Origin: Caldimonas manganoxidans ATCC BAA-369
GTDB lineage: Bacteria; Pseudomonadota; Gammaproteobacteria; Burkholderiales; Burkholderiaceae_C
Direction of reading: 5' to 3'
DNA length: 56,818 bases
Assembly: GCF_000381125.1 (NCBI RefSeq)
Contig: NZ_KB905949.1
Coordinates: 1 to 56,818 of the forward strand
Made by a program: the position numbers and the translations under genes. The notes beneath the pieces were generated by a model. It did not search any database. It was not told the DNA's origin and saw nothing but the letters and a program-made list of their open reading frames with translations. Below are positions 30,858 through 39,984 of the stretch, one piece after another; within the stretch, counting starts at the first letter, position 1, and every line of letters begins with the position of its first letter.

Positions 30858-32114
30858 ATGAATCCCGACGCCCACAAGATCTGGCCCGCTCCGCGCTGGG
30901 CCCTGGCCCTGTTGCTCGCGCTGCTGGGCATGCTCGGGCCGTTTTCCATCGACACCTATCTCCCGGCCTTTGCGGGCATTGCTGGCGCATTGGGCGCCAC
31001 GCCGGTGCAAATGCAGCAGACGCTGTCGGCCTATTTGTTGGGCTTTGCCTTCATGAACCTCTTCCACGGCGCGCTGTCGGACAGCTTCGGACGCCGCCCG
31101 GTGGTGCTGTGGGGGCTGGCGGTGTTTACGATCGCCTCGGCGGGCTGCGCGCTGTCGCAAACCATCGGCCAACTCGTCTTCTTCCGTGCCTTGCAGGGCT
31201 TGTCCACCGGGGCGGGCATCGTGGTTTCGCGCGCCATCATCCGTGACATGTTCCCGCCCGCGGATGCCCAGCGCGTGATGGCCCAGGTGACGATCTATTT
31301 CGGCGTGGCACCGGCGATCGCTCCCATCATCGGCGGCTGGATCTTCGTGCTGTCGGATTGGCACTTGATTTTCTGGTTTCTTGCCTTGCTGGGCGTGGCA
31401 TTGTGGGTGGCCAATCACCGGCTGCTGCCCGAGACGCTGCATATGGACCATCGCCAGCCCTTCGAGCTGCGCCACCTGATGCGCGGCTACTGGCAGCTGT
31501 GCAGCGACCCGCGCTTCGTGCTGCTGGTGCTGGCCAGCGGGGTGCCCTTCAATGGGCTGTTCCTGTATGTGCTGTCGGCGCCGGCCTTTCTGGGCGTGCA
31601 CTTGGCGCTCGCGCCGACCCAGTTCTTTTGGTTCTTCGTGCTGAGCATCGGCGGCATCATGGCCGGGTCGTGGTGCAGCGGTCGGCTGGCCGGCCGGATC
31701 GCGCCCAAGCGACAGATCCGCCACGGTTTTCTCATCATGACCGTGGTGGGGGGGCTCAATCTGGTGGCCAATGTGCTGTTCCAGGCCCATGTGTCCTGGG
31801 CCCTGTGGCCGATCGCGGTGTTTGCCTTCGGCTGGGCGCTGATGGTGCCGGTGGTCACACTGCTGGTGCTGGACCTGTTCCCCCAGCGCCGCGGCATGGC
31901 CTCCTCGCTGCAGGCGGCCGTGGGCTCATTGGCCAATGCCCTCGTGGCCGGGGTGCTGGCGCCGCTGGTGATGGGCAGCACGGTCGCGCTGGCCGCCGCC
32001 TCGCTGGGCTTGATGGGCGTGGGGCTGGCGGCTTGGGTCTATCTCCATCACCGCTGGCCTGAGATCGGCCGCTGCACGCATCGGTCCGAAGCCATCGCCT
32101 CGGCGGCGTCCTGA
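30858..32114 (+). CDS. Bcr/CflA-family multidrug efflux transporter (MFS)
   Basis: A 418-residue membrane protein with 12 predicted segments. LGMLGPFSIDTYLPAFAGIA in the first segment and GALSDSFGRRPVVL in the 2-3 loop are typical of the Bcr/CflA group of drug/H+ antiporters. RALQGLSTGAGIVVSRAIIRD marks helix 4-5. It exports drugs such as bicyclomycin or chloramphenicol in characterised members; the substrate here is unknown. It begins 20 bases after the end of rnpB. A weak terminator-like hairpin follows at 32198. Confidence 0.9.
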   Translation: MNPDAHKIWPAPRWALALLLALLGMLGPFSIDTYLPAFAGIAGALGATPVQMQQTLSAYLLGFAFMNLFHGALSDSFGRRPVVLWGLAVFTIASAGCALSQTIGQLVFFRALQGLSTGAGIVVSRAIIRDMFPPADAQRVMAQVTIYFGVAPAIAPIIGGWIFVLSDWHLIFWFLALLGVALWVANHRLLPETLHMDHRQPFELRHLMRGYWQLCSDPRFVLLVLASGVPFNGLFLYVLSAPAFLGVHLALAPTQFFWFFVLSIGGIMAGSWCSGRLAGRIAPKRQIRHGFLIMTVVGGLNLVANVLFQAHVSWALWPIAVFAFGWALMVPVVTLLVLDLFPQRRGMASSLQAAVGSLANALVAGVLAPLVMGSTVALAAASLGLMGVGLAAWVYLHHRWPEIGRCTHRSEAIASAAS

Positions 32115-32197
32115 GCGCGCCCGCCGGGCGGCGCTTGCTGGCGCCCCCTCGTTCCGGCGGGTGAAGCTCCTCAAACTCCACTTTCACACCTGTTTGC

Positions 32198-32225
32198 AAG
32201 TCCTTATTTTTGCTGGACTTTTTTT
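32198..32225 (+). terminator. Possible Rho-independent terminator upstream of the dcw cluster
   Basis: AAGTCC (32198-32203) and GGACTT (32215-32220) pair around an 11-base loop, followed by a T-run to 32225. The stem is short, but the T-run and position after the transporter gene fit. The surrounding 32115-32288 is A/T-rich with no gene seen. Confidence 0.5.
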
Positions 32226-32288
32226 GTCTTCGTTTCTTGGAAATCAATTGTAAGTAGTTGATTTCATTGGCAATTTTTCAAAATTTCC

Positions 32289-32317
32289 TTGACCGCCGAA
32301 GGGGCGCTCGCTAAAGT
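32289..32317 (+). promoter_or_regulatory. Sigma70-type promoter of the dcw cluster (Pmra)
   Basis: TTGACC (32289-32294) and TAAAGT (32312-32317) are separated by 17 bases. Transcription should begin near 32324, about 20 bases before mraZ. Confidence 0.75.
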
Positions 32318-32341
32318 GGGAGAAAGTGCAACTTAGTGGGG
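32317..32341 (+). promoter_or_regulatory. MraZ operator: TGGGN repeats at 10-base spacing
   Basis: TGGGA at 32317, TGCAA at 32327 (degenerate) and TGGGG at 32337 recur every 10 bases, with TG again at 32347. This is the layout of MraZ boxes. They begin at the end of the -10 hexamer, so MraZ would repress its own operon. Confidence 0.72.
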
Positions 32342-32345
32342 CTTT

Positions 32346-32786
32346 GTGTCTTCAGTGGTCTTCCAAGGGGCGTCTGCCCTGTCGCTCGATGCCAAGGGGC
32401 GCCTGACCGTCCCGGCGCGGCATCGCGACGTGTTGGCCGCCCTGTGCGCGGGACGGCTGACCCTGACCAAGCATCCCGAGGGTTGCCTGATGGTCTTTCC
32501 TCGTCCGGCCTGGGAGCAGTTTCGCGACAAGATCGCGGCGCTGCCGATGTCGGCGGCTGGCTGGAAGCGCATCTTTCTGGGCAATGCCCAGGATGTGGAA
32601 ATCGATGGGGCCTCGCGCGTACTGATCTCGCCCGAATTGCGCGCAGCGGCCGGCTTGAACAAGGACGTGATGCTGCTGGGCATGGGCAGCCATTTCGAGC
32701 TATGGGATGCCGAGCGCTATGCCGCCCACGAGGCGGCGGTCATGCAGCAGGGCATGCCCGAGGTGCTCAAGGACTTCAGTTTCTGA
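32346..32786 (+). CDS. mraZ: MraZ, transcriptional regulator of the division/cell-wall cluster
   Basis: A 146-residue AbrB-like protein. It has the two MraZ repeats: [23 protein letters not shown] and [22 protein letters not shown], each with the DxxGR motif that contacts DNA. It binds TGGGN repeats and represses the dcw promoter. The start is placed at GTG 32346. A second GTG at 32355 would give a start closer to the family norm and is an equal alternative. It is the first gene of the cluster, 5 bp before rsmH. Confidence 0.93.
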   Translation: MSSVVFQGASALSLDAKGRLTVPARHRDVLAALCAGRLTLTKHPEGCLMVFPRPAWEQFRDKIAALPMSAAGWKRIFLGNAQDVEIDGASRVLISPELRAAAGLNKDVMLLGMGSHFELWDAERYAAHEAAVMQQGMPEVLKDFSF

Positions 32787-32791
32787 CGGCC

Positions 32792-33754
32792 ATGAGCGGC
32801 GCCACGCCCCCTGTTCACGAGCATCGCACGGTCTTGCTGCACGAGGCCGTGCAGGCTGTGCTGACCACGCCCGACGGCACCTATATCGATGGGACCTACG
32901 GCCGCGGCGGCCACTCAAGGTTGCTGCTGTCGCGTCTGTCGCCGCGTGGCAGGTTGCTGGTCTTCGACAAGGACCCACAAGCCATTGCCCATGCCGCGCG
33001 GGTCCAGGACCCGCGTTTTGCCATCGAGCATGCGGGTTTTTCGACGATGGCGCAGGTCTGCGCGCGCCGCGGTATCGACCGCGTGGATGGCGTGCTGCTG
33101 GATCTGGGGGTCTCCTCGCCGCAGATCGACGATCCTGCGCGCGGATTTTCTTTCCGTCACGACGGCCCCTTGGACATGCGCATGGATCCGTCGCGCGGAG
33201 AGTCTGCGGCCGAGTTCCTTGCGCGCGCCGACGAAAAACTCATCGCGGAGGTCATACGCCATCATGGGGAAGAACGGTTTGCTGTACAGATTGCAAAGGC
33301 GATTGTTGCTCGCCGCCAAAGCGGGCGCCCGGTTCGAACCACGGGCGAGCTTGCCGAGCTCGTGGCTCGTGCGGTCAAGACGCGCGAGCCGGGCCAGGAT
33401 CCCGCCACGCGCACCTTTCAGGCTCTTCGGATTTTCGTCAACGCCGAGCTTGAGGAGCTCGAACAAGGGCTGAACGCCGCGCTGTCGCTGTTGGCGCCAG
33501 GGGGGCGGCTGGCGGTGATCAGTTTCCACTCGCTGGAGGACCGTCGCGTCAAGCAGTTCATCGCGGGTCATGCGCGTGCCCCCATCGAGCGCGGCAGTCC
33601 TCAGGCGCTGGGTCTGGCGCCCGTGCCCGAGCCGCTGCTCAAGGCGGTGGCGCGCATTCGTCCCTCACCGGCCGAGGTCGAGGCCAACCCACGTGCGCGC
33701 TCGGCCATCTTGCGCGTGGCCGAACGCACCGCCGCGCCTTTGGGGGGAGCATGA
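32792..33754 (+). CDS. rsmH: 16S rRNA (cytosine-1402-N4)-methyltransferase
   Basis: A 320-residue SAM-dependent enzyme that methylates C1402 in the ribosomal P site. Family signatures are [27 protein letters not shown] (SAM binding), [22 protein letters not shown], and [17 protein letters not shown]. The catalytic-domain insert is complete and the length normal. Its stop overlaps the ftsL start by 4 bp (ATGA), the usual coupling at this locus. Confidence 0.95.
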   Translation: MSGATPPVHEHRTVLLHEAVQAVLTTPDGTYIDGTYGRGGHSRLLLSRLSPRGRLLVFDKDPQAIAHAARVQDPRFAIEHAGFSTMAQVCARRGIDRVDGVLLDLGVSSPQIDDPARGFSFRHDGPLDMRMDPSRGESAAEFLARADEKLIAEVIRHHGEERFAVQIAKAIVARRQSGRPVRTTGELAELVARAVKTREPGQDPATRTFQALRIFVNAELEELEQGLNAALSLLAPGGRLAVISFHSLEDRRVKQFIAGHARAPIERGSPQALGLAPVPEPLLKAVARIRPSPAEVEANPRARSAILRVAERTAAPLGGA

Positions 33755-34047
33755 GCCGTCTCAATGTCCTCCTGTTCGTGGGCTTGATCGTCAGTGGCTT
33801 GTACTTGGTGCATGTGTCGCACCAAGCCCGCCGGTTGTTCGTGCAAGTCGAGCGTGCCCAGGCCGAGGAGCGCGCGCTGGAGACCGAGCACGAGCAGCTT
33901 CAGCTGGAAAAGCGCGCGCAGGCCACGCCGTTGCGGGTGGAAAAAATCGCACGCGAAAAACTGCAGATGCGCACGCCCACGGCGGCCGTGACGCAGTATG
34001 TCCATTACGAAGGGGCGGCTTCGGCTGCGCAGGGGGGCGCTCGATGA
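33751..34047 (+). CDS. ftsL: Cell division protein FtsL
   Basis: A 98-residue bitopic membrane protein. A single membrane segment ([19 protein letters not shown]) at the N-terminus is followed by a periplasmic leucine-zipper-like coiled coil rich in Glu ([20 protein letters not shown]). It links FtsQ and FtsB to FtsWI in the divisome. Length and architecture are standard. It overlaps rsmH and ftsI by 4 bp each, so its recognition is supported by position as well as by the sequence. Confidence 0.92.
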   Translation: MSRLNVLLFVGLIVSGLYLVHVSHQARRLFVQVERAQAEERALETEHEQLQLEKRAQATPLRVEKIAREKLQMRTPTAAVTQYVHYEGAASAAQGGAR

Positions 34048-35867
34048 GCTGGCTTGCCCGTCTGGTGTCGCGTTCGGACCGCCGGCCTTCGGCACCGCGG
34101 CGCCGCCCTCGCAAATGGGCCACTCATGCGCTGCACGAGGTGCGGTATGCCACCAGTCCGCTGCTGGCGTCCAAAACGCCGCCTTGGCGCTCGAAGTTCC
34201 TCGTGGCTTGCATCGGCTTGTCGTTCATGGTGCTTTTGTGCCGTGCGGCCTACGTGCAAATCTTTGGCAATGACTTCTTCCAGCGTCAGGGCGAGAGTCG
34301 CTATGCGCGCACCCTCGAGCTGCCGGCCAACCGCGGTCGCATCCTCGACCGCAACGGCCTGATTCTTGCCTCCAGCGTGCCGGCGCCGTCCATTTGGGTC
34401 ATTCCCAAGGACTTCGAGGCCGACCGAGCGCAACGCCGCGAACTCGCCCGTCTGCTGGGCATGACCGCAGCCGAGTTGGAAAAACGTTTGAGCGACAATC
34501 CGAATTTCGTCTGGCTGCGTCGGCAGATCGACGAAGACGTGGCCGAGCGCGTCAAGGCGCTGGGGCTCAAGGGTGTGCACCAGGTCAAGGAGTACAAGCG
34601 CCGTTATCCCGAGGGTGAGGCCGTGGCCCATGTGGTGGGCTTCACCGACATCGAGGATCGCGGCCAGGAAGGCGTGGAGTTGGCCTTTCAGCGCGAGCTG
34701 GCCGGCCGCCATGGGCAGCGTCGTGTCATCCGCGATCGGCTGGGGCGCATCGTCGAGGACATCGGCGAGAGTGTGGCGCCGGTCGATGGGCAGGACATTC
34801 AGCTGTCCATCGACTCGAAGATCCAGTTCTTTGCCTATCAGCGTCTGCGCGATGCCGTGGCCGAGCACAAAGCCCAGGCCGGTTCGGTGGTGGTGCTGGA
34901 CGTGCGCAGCGGCGAGGTGCTGGCCCTGGCCAATTACCCGAGCTACAACCCGGCCAAGCGCGAGAATCTCAGTGGCGCCCAGTTGCGCAACCGGGCACTG
35001 ACCGACACCTTCGAGCCTGGCTCGACGATGAAGCCTTTCGTGGCGGCCTTGTCGATGGAAACCGGGCGCGTCTCGCCCAATACCGTGATCGACACCGGGG
35101 CCGGCTGGATCAGCATCACCGGTTCGACCATCCGAGACACCCATGCCTATGGCCGCCTGACGGTGGCCGAGGTGATCCAAAAATCCAGCAACGTCGGCAC
35201 CGTCAAGTTGGCTCAGCAAATTCCCTCGCGCGAGCTGTGGGAGATGTTCACCGAGATCGGTCTGGGGCAAAAGCCCCAACTGCCGTTCCCGGGCGTGGCC
35301 AGCGGGCGGCTGCGGCCTTACAAGACGTGGCGGCCCATCGAGCATGCCACGATGAGCTACGGCTATGGCCTGTCGGTCTCGTTGTTCCAGTTGGCACGGG
35401 CCTATACCGTGTTTGCGCGCGATGGGGAGCTCATCCCCGTCACCTTGTTGAAAAACCCCGATCCGGCCCCTGGCGTGCGGGTGTTCTCTCCGCGTGTGGC
35501 CCAAACCACGCGACGCATGTTGCAGATGGCTGCCGGCCCGGGCGGGACGGCGCCGCTGGCCCAGACCGTGGGCTATTCGGTCGGCGGCAAGACCGGCACG
35601 GCGCGCAAGCAAGAGGGCAGGGGCTATGCCGACAAGAAATACCGAGCGTGGTTCGTCGGCTTGGCGCCGGTGGAACAGCCGCGCATCGTCGTGGCGGTGA
35701 TGATCGACGAGCCTTCGGCGGGCAAGTTCTACGGTGGCGTGGTGGCGGCGCCCGTGTTTGCCGAAGTGGTGCAGCAAAGCCTGCGCATGTTGGGTGTGCA
35801 GCCCGACATTGCCGTGCAGCCGCAAATCGTCGCGCGCCATGCCTACAGCGTGGAGGAGAGTTTTTGA
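34044..35867 (+). CDS. ftsI: Septal peptidoglycan transpeptidase PBP3 (FtsI)
   Basis: A 607-residue penicillin-binding protein. After an N-terminal membrane anchor (FLVACIGLSFMVLLCRAAYVQ), the pedestal domain includes RGRILDRNGLILASS. The transpeptidase motifs are all present: STMK in EPGSTMKPF, SSN in QKSSNVG, and KTG in GGKTGTARK. It cross-links septal peptidoglycan with FtsW as partner. It overlaps ftsL by 4 bp, and murE starts at its stop with GGAGGAG inside the ftsI end. Confidence 0.96.
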   Translation: MSWLARLVSRSDRRPSAPRRRPRKWATHALHEVRYATSPLLASKTPPWRSKFLVACIGLSFMVLLCRAAYVQIFGNDFFQRQGESRYARTLELPANRGRILDRNGLILASSVPAPSIWVIPKDFEADRAQRRELARLLGMTAAELEKRLSDNPNFVWLRRQIDEDVAERVKALGLKGVHQVKEYKRRYPEGEAVAHVVGFTDIEDRGQEGVELAFQRELAGRHGQRRVIRDRLGRIVEDIGESVAPVDGQDIQLSIDSKIQFFAYQRLRDAVAEHKAQAGSVVVLDVRSGEVLALANYPSYNPAKRENLSGAQLRNRALTDTFEPGSTMKPFVAALSMETGRVSPNTVIDTGAGWISITGSTIRDTHAYGRLTVAEVIQKSSNVGTVKLAQQIPSRELWEMFTEIGLGQKPQLPFPGVASGRLRPYKTWRPIEHATMSYGYGLSVSLFQLARAYTVFARDGELIPVTLLKNPDPAPGVRVFSPRVAQTTRRMLQMAAGPGGTAPLAQTVGYSVGGKTGTARKQEGRGYADKKYRAWFVGLAPVEQPRIVVAVMIDEPSAGKFYGGVVAAPVFAEVVQQSLRMLGVQPDIAVQPQIVARHAYSVEESF

Positions 35868-37348
35868 TGTCCGTGCGCGTCTTTGACACCGTGATGGCCG
35901 CGCAAGACTGGCTGCGCCAGCAGGGCTGCACCGACCTGGCCATCGACAGCCGGCGCATCCGCGGTGGTGAGGCTTTCATTGCCTGGCCGGGGCATGCCAC
36001 CGATGCGCGCCAGCACGTGGCTGCGGCCCTGGCGGCGGGCGCGCGGGCCTGCCTGGTGGAGCGGCACGGGGTCGAGGCCTTCGGTTTCGACGATGAGCGC
36101 ATTGCCGCTTTGTCTGGCTTGAAGGCCGCCGCCGGCGTGCTGGCCGACCATTGGTTTGGGCACCCTTCGTCCCAGCTGGACCTCGTGGCCGTGACGGGCA
36201 CCAATGGCAAGACCTCGACCGCGTGGTGGGTGGCGCAGGCATTGACGGCCTTGGGGCGCCCCTGTGGTTTGGTCGGCACCTTGGGCGTGGGGCGGCCGGG
36301 CGCGCTCAGCGCCACCGGGTTGACCACGCCCGACCCCGTCACGTTGCACCGCAGCTTGCGCGCCTTCGTCGATCAGGGCCTGCAGGCCTGTGCCATCGAG
36401 GCCTCCTCGATCGGCCTGGAGGAGCGGCGTTTGGACGGCACACGCATGGCTGTGGCGGCGTTTACGAACTTCACGCGCGACCACTTGGACTATCACGGCG
36501 GCATGGCTGCCTACTGGGAAGCCAAGGCGCAGCTCTTTGCTTGGCCGGGGTTGCGTGCGGCGGTCGTGAACCTCGACGACCCCAAGGGAGAAGACCTGCT
36601 GGAGCGCTTGCGTGGACGTAGCGCCGATGTGTGGACCTATGGCCTGCACGGCGCAGCCGGCTTGCAGGCCCGCGCAGTGGGCTACGGCAGCAGTGGCCTG
36701 GGCTTCGATTTGTGTGAAGGCTCGCAGTGCGTGCCGGTGCGCACCGCGCTGATCGGCCAGTACAACGTATACAACCTGCTGGCCGTGGCCGGGTGTCTGC
36801 GAGCCCTGGGGGTGCCGCTGGAGCAGGCCGCGCATGCTTTGCAGTCGCTGGGGCCCGTGCCCGGGCGCATGCAGCGCCTGGACGAAGAGGGCGTGGCCTC
36901 GGTGGTCGTGGACTACGCCCACACGCCCGATGCCTTGGACAAGGCGCTGAGCGCCTTGAGGCCCTTTGTTCGCGAGCGAGGCGGGGCGCTGTGGTGTGTC
37001 TTTGGCTGCGGCGGCGATCGCGACAGCAGCAAGCGTCCCCAGATGGGCGCGATCGCCCAAGCGCGTGCTGACCGTGTCATCGTCACCAGCGACAACCCGC
37101 GCAGCGAGCCGCCGATGCGCATCATCGAGCAGATCGTCGCGGGCATGCGTCCGGCTCCCACGTTGCAGGCGATCGAAGACCGGCGTCTGGCGATTGCCAC
37201 CGCGGTGGCGGCGGCCGACCCGCGCGACGTCATCTTGCTGGCGGGCAAGGGCCACGAGGACTATCAAGAGATTGCCGGCCAACGCCTGCCCTTCTCGGAC
37301 GTGGAGGAGGCCCGCGCGGCGCAGCGGGCGCGGAGGTTGCGCGCATGA
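35867..37348 (+). CDS. murE: UDP-MurNAc-tripeptide synthetase (meso-diaminopimelate type)
   Basis: A 493-residue ATP-dependent ligase that adds meso-diaminopimelate to UDP-MurNAc-L-Ala-D-Glu in the cytoplasm. The P-loop is VTGTNGKTS; the carbamylated-lysine region includes ACAIEASSIGLEE; and SDNPRSEPP is the DNPR motif that selects diaminopimelate over lysine. GKGHEDYQEI near the end is also typical. It shares one base with the ftsI stop and overlaps murF by 4 bp. Confidence 0.96.
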   Translation: MSVRVFDTVMAAQDWLRQQGCTDLAIDSRRIRGGEAFIAWPGHATDARQHVAAALAAGARACLVERHGVEAFGFDDERIAALSGLKAAAGVLADHWFGHPSSQLDLVAVTGTNGKTSTAWWVAQALTALGRPCGLVGTLGVGRPGALSATGLTTPDPVTLHRSLRAFVDQGLQACAIEASSIGLEERRLDGTRMAVAAFTNFTRDHLDYHGGMAAYWEAKAQLFAWPGLRAAVVNLDDPKGEDLLERLRGRSADVWTYGLHGAAGLQARAVGYGSSGLGFDLCEGSQCVPVRTALIGQYNVYNLLAVAGCLRALGVPLEQAAHALQSLGPVPGRMQRLDEEGVASVVVDYAHTPDALDKALSALRPFVRERGGALWCVFGCGGDRDSSKRPQMGAIAQARADRVIVTSDNPRSEPPMRIIEQIVAGMRPAPTLQAIEDRRLAIATAVAAADPRDVILLAGKGHEDYQEIAGQRLPFSDVEEARAAQRARRLRA

Positions 37349-38790
37349 TGACCTTGTCCTTGGCTCACAGCCTGCTGCCCGGCTCCACTCTGGTGGGCGA
37401 TGGGCAGACTCGGCTGCTGCGCGTGCACACCGACACGCGCAGCTTGCAAGCGGGGGACTTGTTCGTGGCGCTGCGCGGCCAGCGCTTCGACGCGCACGAG
37501 TTCTTGGCGCAAGCGCGCGCCGCCGGTGCGGCCGCCGCCGTGGCCGAGCGCGGGCTGAACGAGGTCGGTCTGCCGGGCTTGTTGGTGCACGACACGCGCG
37601 CTGCGTTGGGACAGCTGGCCGCCGGATGGCGAGCACGCATGCAATTGCCGCTCATTGCGGTGACCGGCAGCAACGGCAAGACCACCGTCACGCAGATGAT
37701 CGCCTCCATCCTGCGGGCCTGGGTGGGAGACGCGGCTGCTTTGGCCACGCAAGGCAACTTCAATAACGACATTGGTGTGCCACTGACCCTGTTGCGCCTG
37801 CGGCAGGACGACCAGACCTGGCACCGGGTGGCCGTGGTCGAGCTGGGCATGAACCACCCGGGCGAGATCGCTCAGCTGGCGCGCTGGGCTGCCCCCACGG
37901 TGGCCTTGGTCAACAACGCGCAGCGCGAACACCAGGAATTCATGCACGGTGTGGAGGCCGTGGCTCGCGAAAACGGGGCGGTGATCGAGGCCTTGGGGCC
38001 CAAGGGCGTGGCCGTCTTTCCAGCCGAGGATGCCTACACGGAACTGTGGCGCAGCTTGGCGGGCGCGCGGCCGGTTTGGGTCTTCGGCGAGCAGCAGCAG
38101 GCCGATGTGCGAGGTCAAGCCCAGTGGAGCGACACCGGTTGGATGCTGCAGGTCGATACACCCATGGGCCGGTTCGAGACGCAGCTGCACATTGCCGGGC
38201 GTCACAACATCCACAACGCGCTGGCCGCCACGGCCTGTGCCTTGGCGGCCGGTGCGCCGCTGGAAGCGATCGCGCAAGGCCTGCAACGCTTCGTGCCCGT
38301 GCGTGGGCGCTCGCAACTGCAGGCGCTGGTGCTCGACGGGGCCCCGCTGCTGCTGGTCGATGACAGCTACAACGCCAACCCTGACTCCGTGCGGGCGGCC
38401 ATCGACGTGTTGGCCGAACTGCCTGCTCCGCGTTGGTTGGTGCTGGGAGACATGGGCGAGGTCGGAGACCAGGGCCCGGCCTTTCACGCCGAGGTCGGGG
38501 CTTATGCGCGCGAGCGCGGCATCGACATGTTGTGGGCCGTGGGAGCGCAAAGCCTGCATGCCGCCCGTGCGCATGGGGCGGGGGCGGTCCATTTCGCCTC
38601 CACCGCCGATGCCGTGGCGGCGTTGGGGCAGCGGCCAAGTGGCGCACGCAGTGTGCTGGTCAAAGGATCGCGATTCATGAAGATGGAACAGATGGTGCAG
38701 GCGCTGCAGGCACGGGCTGCTGCGGTGCCTGCCGAGGCGGGCCGTTTCCAAGGGCCCACCCATGTGCAGGGAAAGGACCAGCCATGCTGA
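37345..38790 (+). CDS. murF: UDP-MurNAc-tripeptide:D-Ala-D-Ala ligase
   Basis: A 481-residue Mur ligase that adds D-Ala-D-Ala to complete the pentapeptide precursor. Motifs: [24 protein letters not shown] in the N-terminal domain, the P-loop [25 protein letters not shown], and [15 protein letters not shown], which contacts the nucleotide. The start is the first of two adjacent ATGs and overlaps the murE stop by 4 bp. The 3' end overlaps mraY by 7 bp, a bit deeper than its neighbours. Confidence 0.95.
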   Translation: MMTLSLAHSLLPGSTLVGDGQTRLLRVHTDTRSLQAGDLFVALRGQRFDAHEFLAQARAAGAAAAVAERGLNEVGLPGLLVHDTRAALGQLAAGWRARMQLPLIAVTGSNGKTTVTQMIASILRAWVGDAAALATQGNFNNDIGVPLTLLRLRQDDQTWHRVAVVELGMNHPGEIAQLARWAAPTVALVNNAQREHQEFMHGVEAVARENGAVIEALGPKGVAVFPAEDAYTELWRSLAGARPVWVFGEQQQADVRGQAQWSDTGWMLQVDTPMGRFETQLHIAGRHNIHNALAATACALAAGAPLEAIAQGLQRFVPVRGRSQLQALVLDGAPLLLVDDSYNANPDSVRAAIDVLAELPAPRWLVLGDMGEVGDQGPAFHAEVGAYARERGIDMLWAVGAQSLHAARAHGAGAVHFASTADAVAALGQRPSGARSVLVKGSRFMKMEQMVQALQARAAAVPAEAGRFQGPTHVQGKDQPC

Positions 38791-39962
38791 TCACGTTGGC
38801 GCAATGGCTGCAAGGGCTGTCGCCGGAACTCGGGTTCTTGCGGGTGGTGCAGTACCTCACCTTCCGCGCGGTCATGGCGGCCATGACGGCATTGCTCATC
38901 GGCTTGGTGTTCGGTCCGTGGGTCATCCGCAAGCTCACCGAGCTGAAGATCGGTCAGCCCATCCGCGAGTACGGTGTGCAAGCCCATCTGTCCAAGCGCG
39001 GCACGCCCACCATGGGTGGCGTGTTGATCTTGCTGGGCATGACGGTGTCGACCCTGCTGTGGTTCGACTGGTCCAACCGCTTCGTCTGGATCGTGTTGCT
39101 GGTGACCTTGGGGATGGGCGCCATCGGCTGGGTGGATGACTGGCGCAAGGTCGTGCAGAAGAACCCCGAGGGCATGCGCTCGCGCGAGAAGTACTTCTGG
39201 CAATCGGTGATCGGTTTGACCGCGGCCACATTCTTGGCGTTCGCGGTGTCGGAGTCGTCCAACCTGCGCGTGCTCGAACTGTTCGTGCGCTGGGTGCAGT
39301 CGGGATTTTCCAACCCGCTGCCACCCAATGCGGATTTGTTCGTGCCCTTCTTCAAGACGGTGAGCTATCCGCTGGGGGTTTGGGGCTTCATCATCCTGAG
39401 CTATCTGGTCATCGTCGGTTCGAGCAATGCCGTCAATCTCACCGACGGCCTGGACGGCCTGGCCATCATGCCGGTGGTGATGGTGGGCTCGGCCCTGGGG
39501 GTGTTCGCCTACGTGGTGGGCAATGCGGTGTACTCGCGCTATCTGCTGTTTCCCTACATCCCTGGCGTGGGCGAGCTGTTGATCTTCTGCGCGGCGATGG
39601 CCGGTGCGGGGCTGGCGTTTCTGTGGTTCAACACCCATCCGGCCCAGGTTTTCATGGGCGATGTCGGGGCCTTGGCCCTGGGCGGTGCGCTGGGCACGAT
39701 CGCCGTCATCACGCGTCAGGAGATCCTGCTGGCCGTCATGGGGGGCATCTTCGTCGTCGAAGCCCTGTCCGTGATGGTGCAAGTCGTCTATTTCAAATAC
39801 ACCAAACGCAAGTACGGCGAGGGCCGGCGCATTCTCAAGATGGCGCCACTGCACCACCACTTCGAGAAATCCGGCTGGGCCGAGACGCAGGTGGTGGTGC
39901 GCTTCTGGATCATCACCATGCTGCTGTGCCTGATGGGCTTGGCCTCGTTGAAGCTGCGTTGA
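38784..39962 (+). CDS. mraY: Phospho-N-acetylmuramoyl-pentapeptide transferase (MraY)
   Basis: A 392-residue polytopic membrane enzyme that transfers phospho-MurNAc-pentapeptide to undecaprenyl phosphate, making lipid I. Diagnostic stretches are [32 protein letters not shown] (the conserved aspartates), [14 protein letters not shown] and [12 protein letters not shown], and the cytoplasmic [13 protein letters not shown] near the end. About ten membrane segments fit. It overlaps murF and is followed 22 bp later by murD. Confidence 0.96.
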   Translation: MLITLAQWLQGLSPELGFLRVVQYLTFRAVMAAMTALLIGLVFGPWVIRKLTELKIGQPIREYGVQAHLSKRGTPTMGGVLILLGMTVSTLLWFDWSNRFVWIVLLVTLGMGAIGWVDDWRKVVQKNPEGMRSREKYFWQSVIGLTAATFLAFAVSESSNLRVLELFVRWVQSGFSNPLPPNADLFVPFFKTVSYPLGVWGFIILSYLVIVGSSNAVNLTDGLDGLAIMPVVMVGSALGVFAYVVGNAVYSRYLLFPYIPGVGELLIFCAAMAGAGLAFLWFNTHPAQVFMGDVGALALGGALGTIAVITRQEILLAVMGGIFVVEALSVMVQVVYFKYTKRKYGEGRRILKMAPLHHHFEKSGWAETQVVVRFWIITMLLCLMGLASLKLR

Positions 39963-39984
39963 ACGGGAACATCGCACACTGACC

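Noticed and set aside
32346-32357. Different start for mraZ
   Set aside because: GTG at 32346 and at 32355 are both possible; the choice changes only three residues and cannot be settled from sequence.
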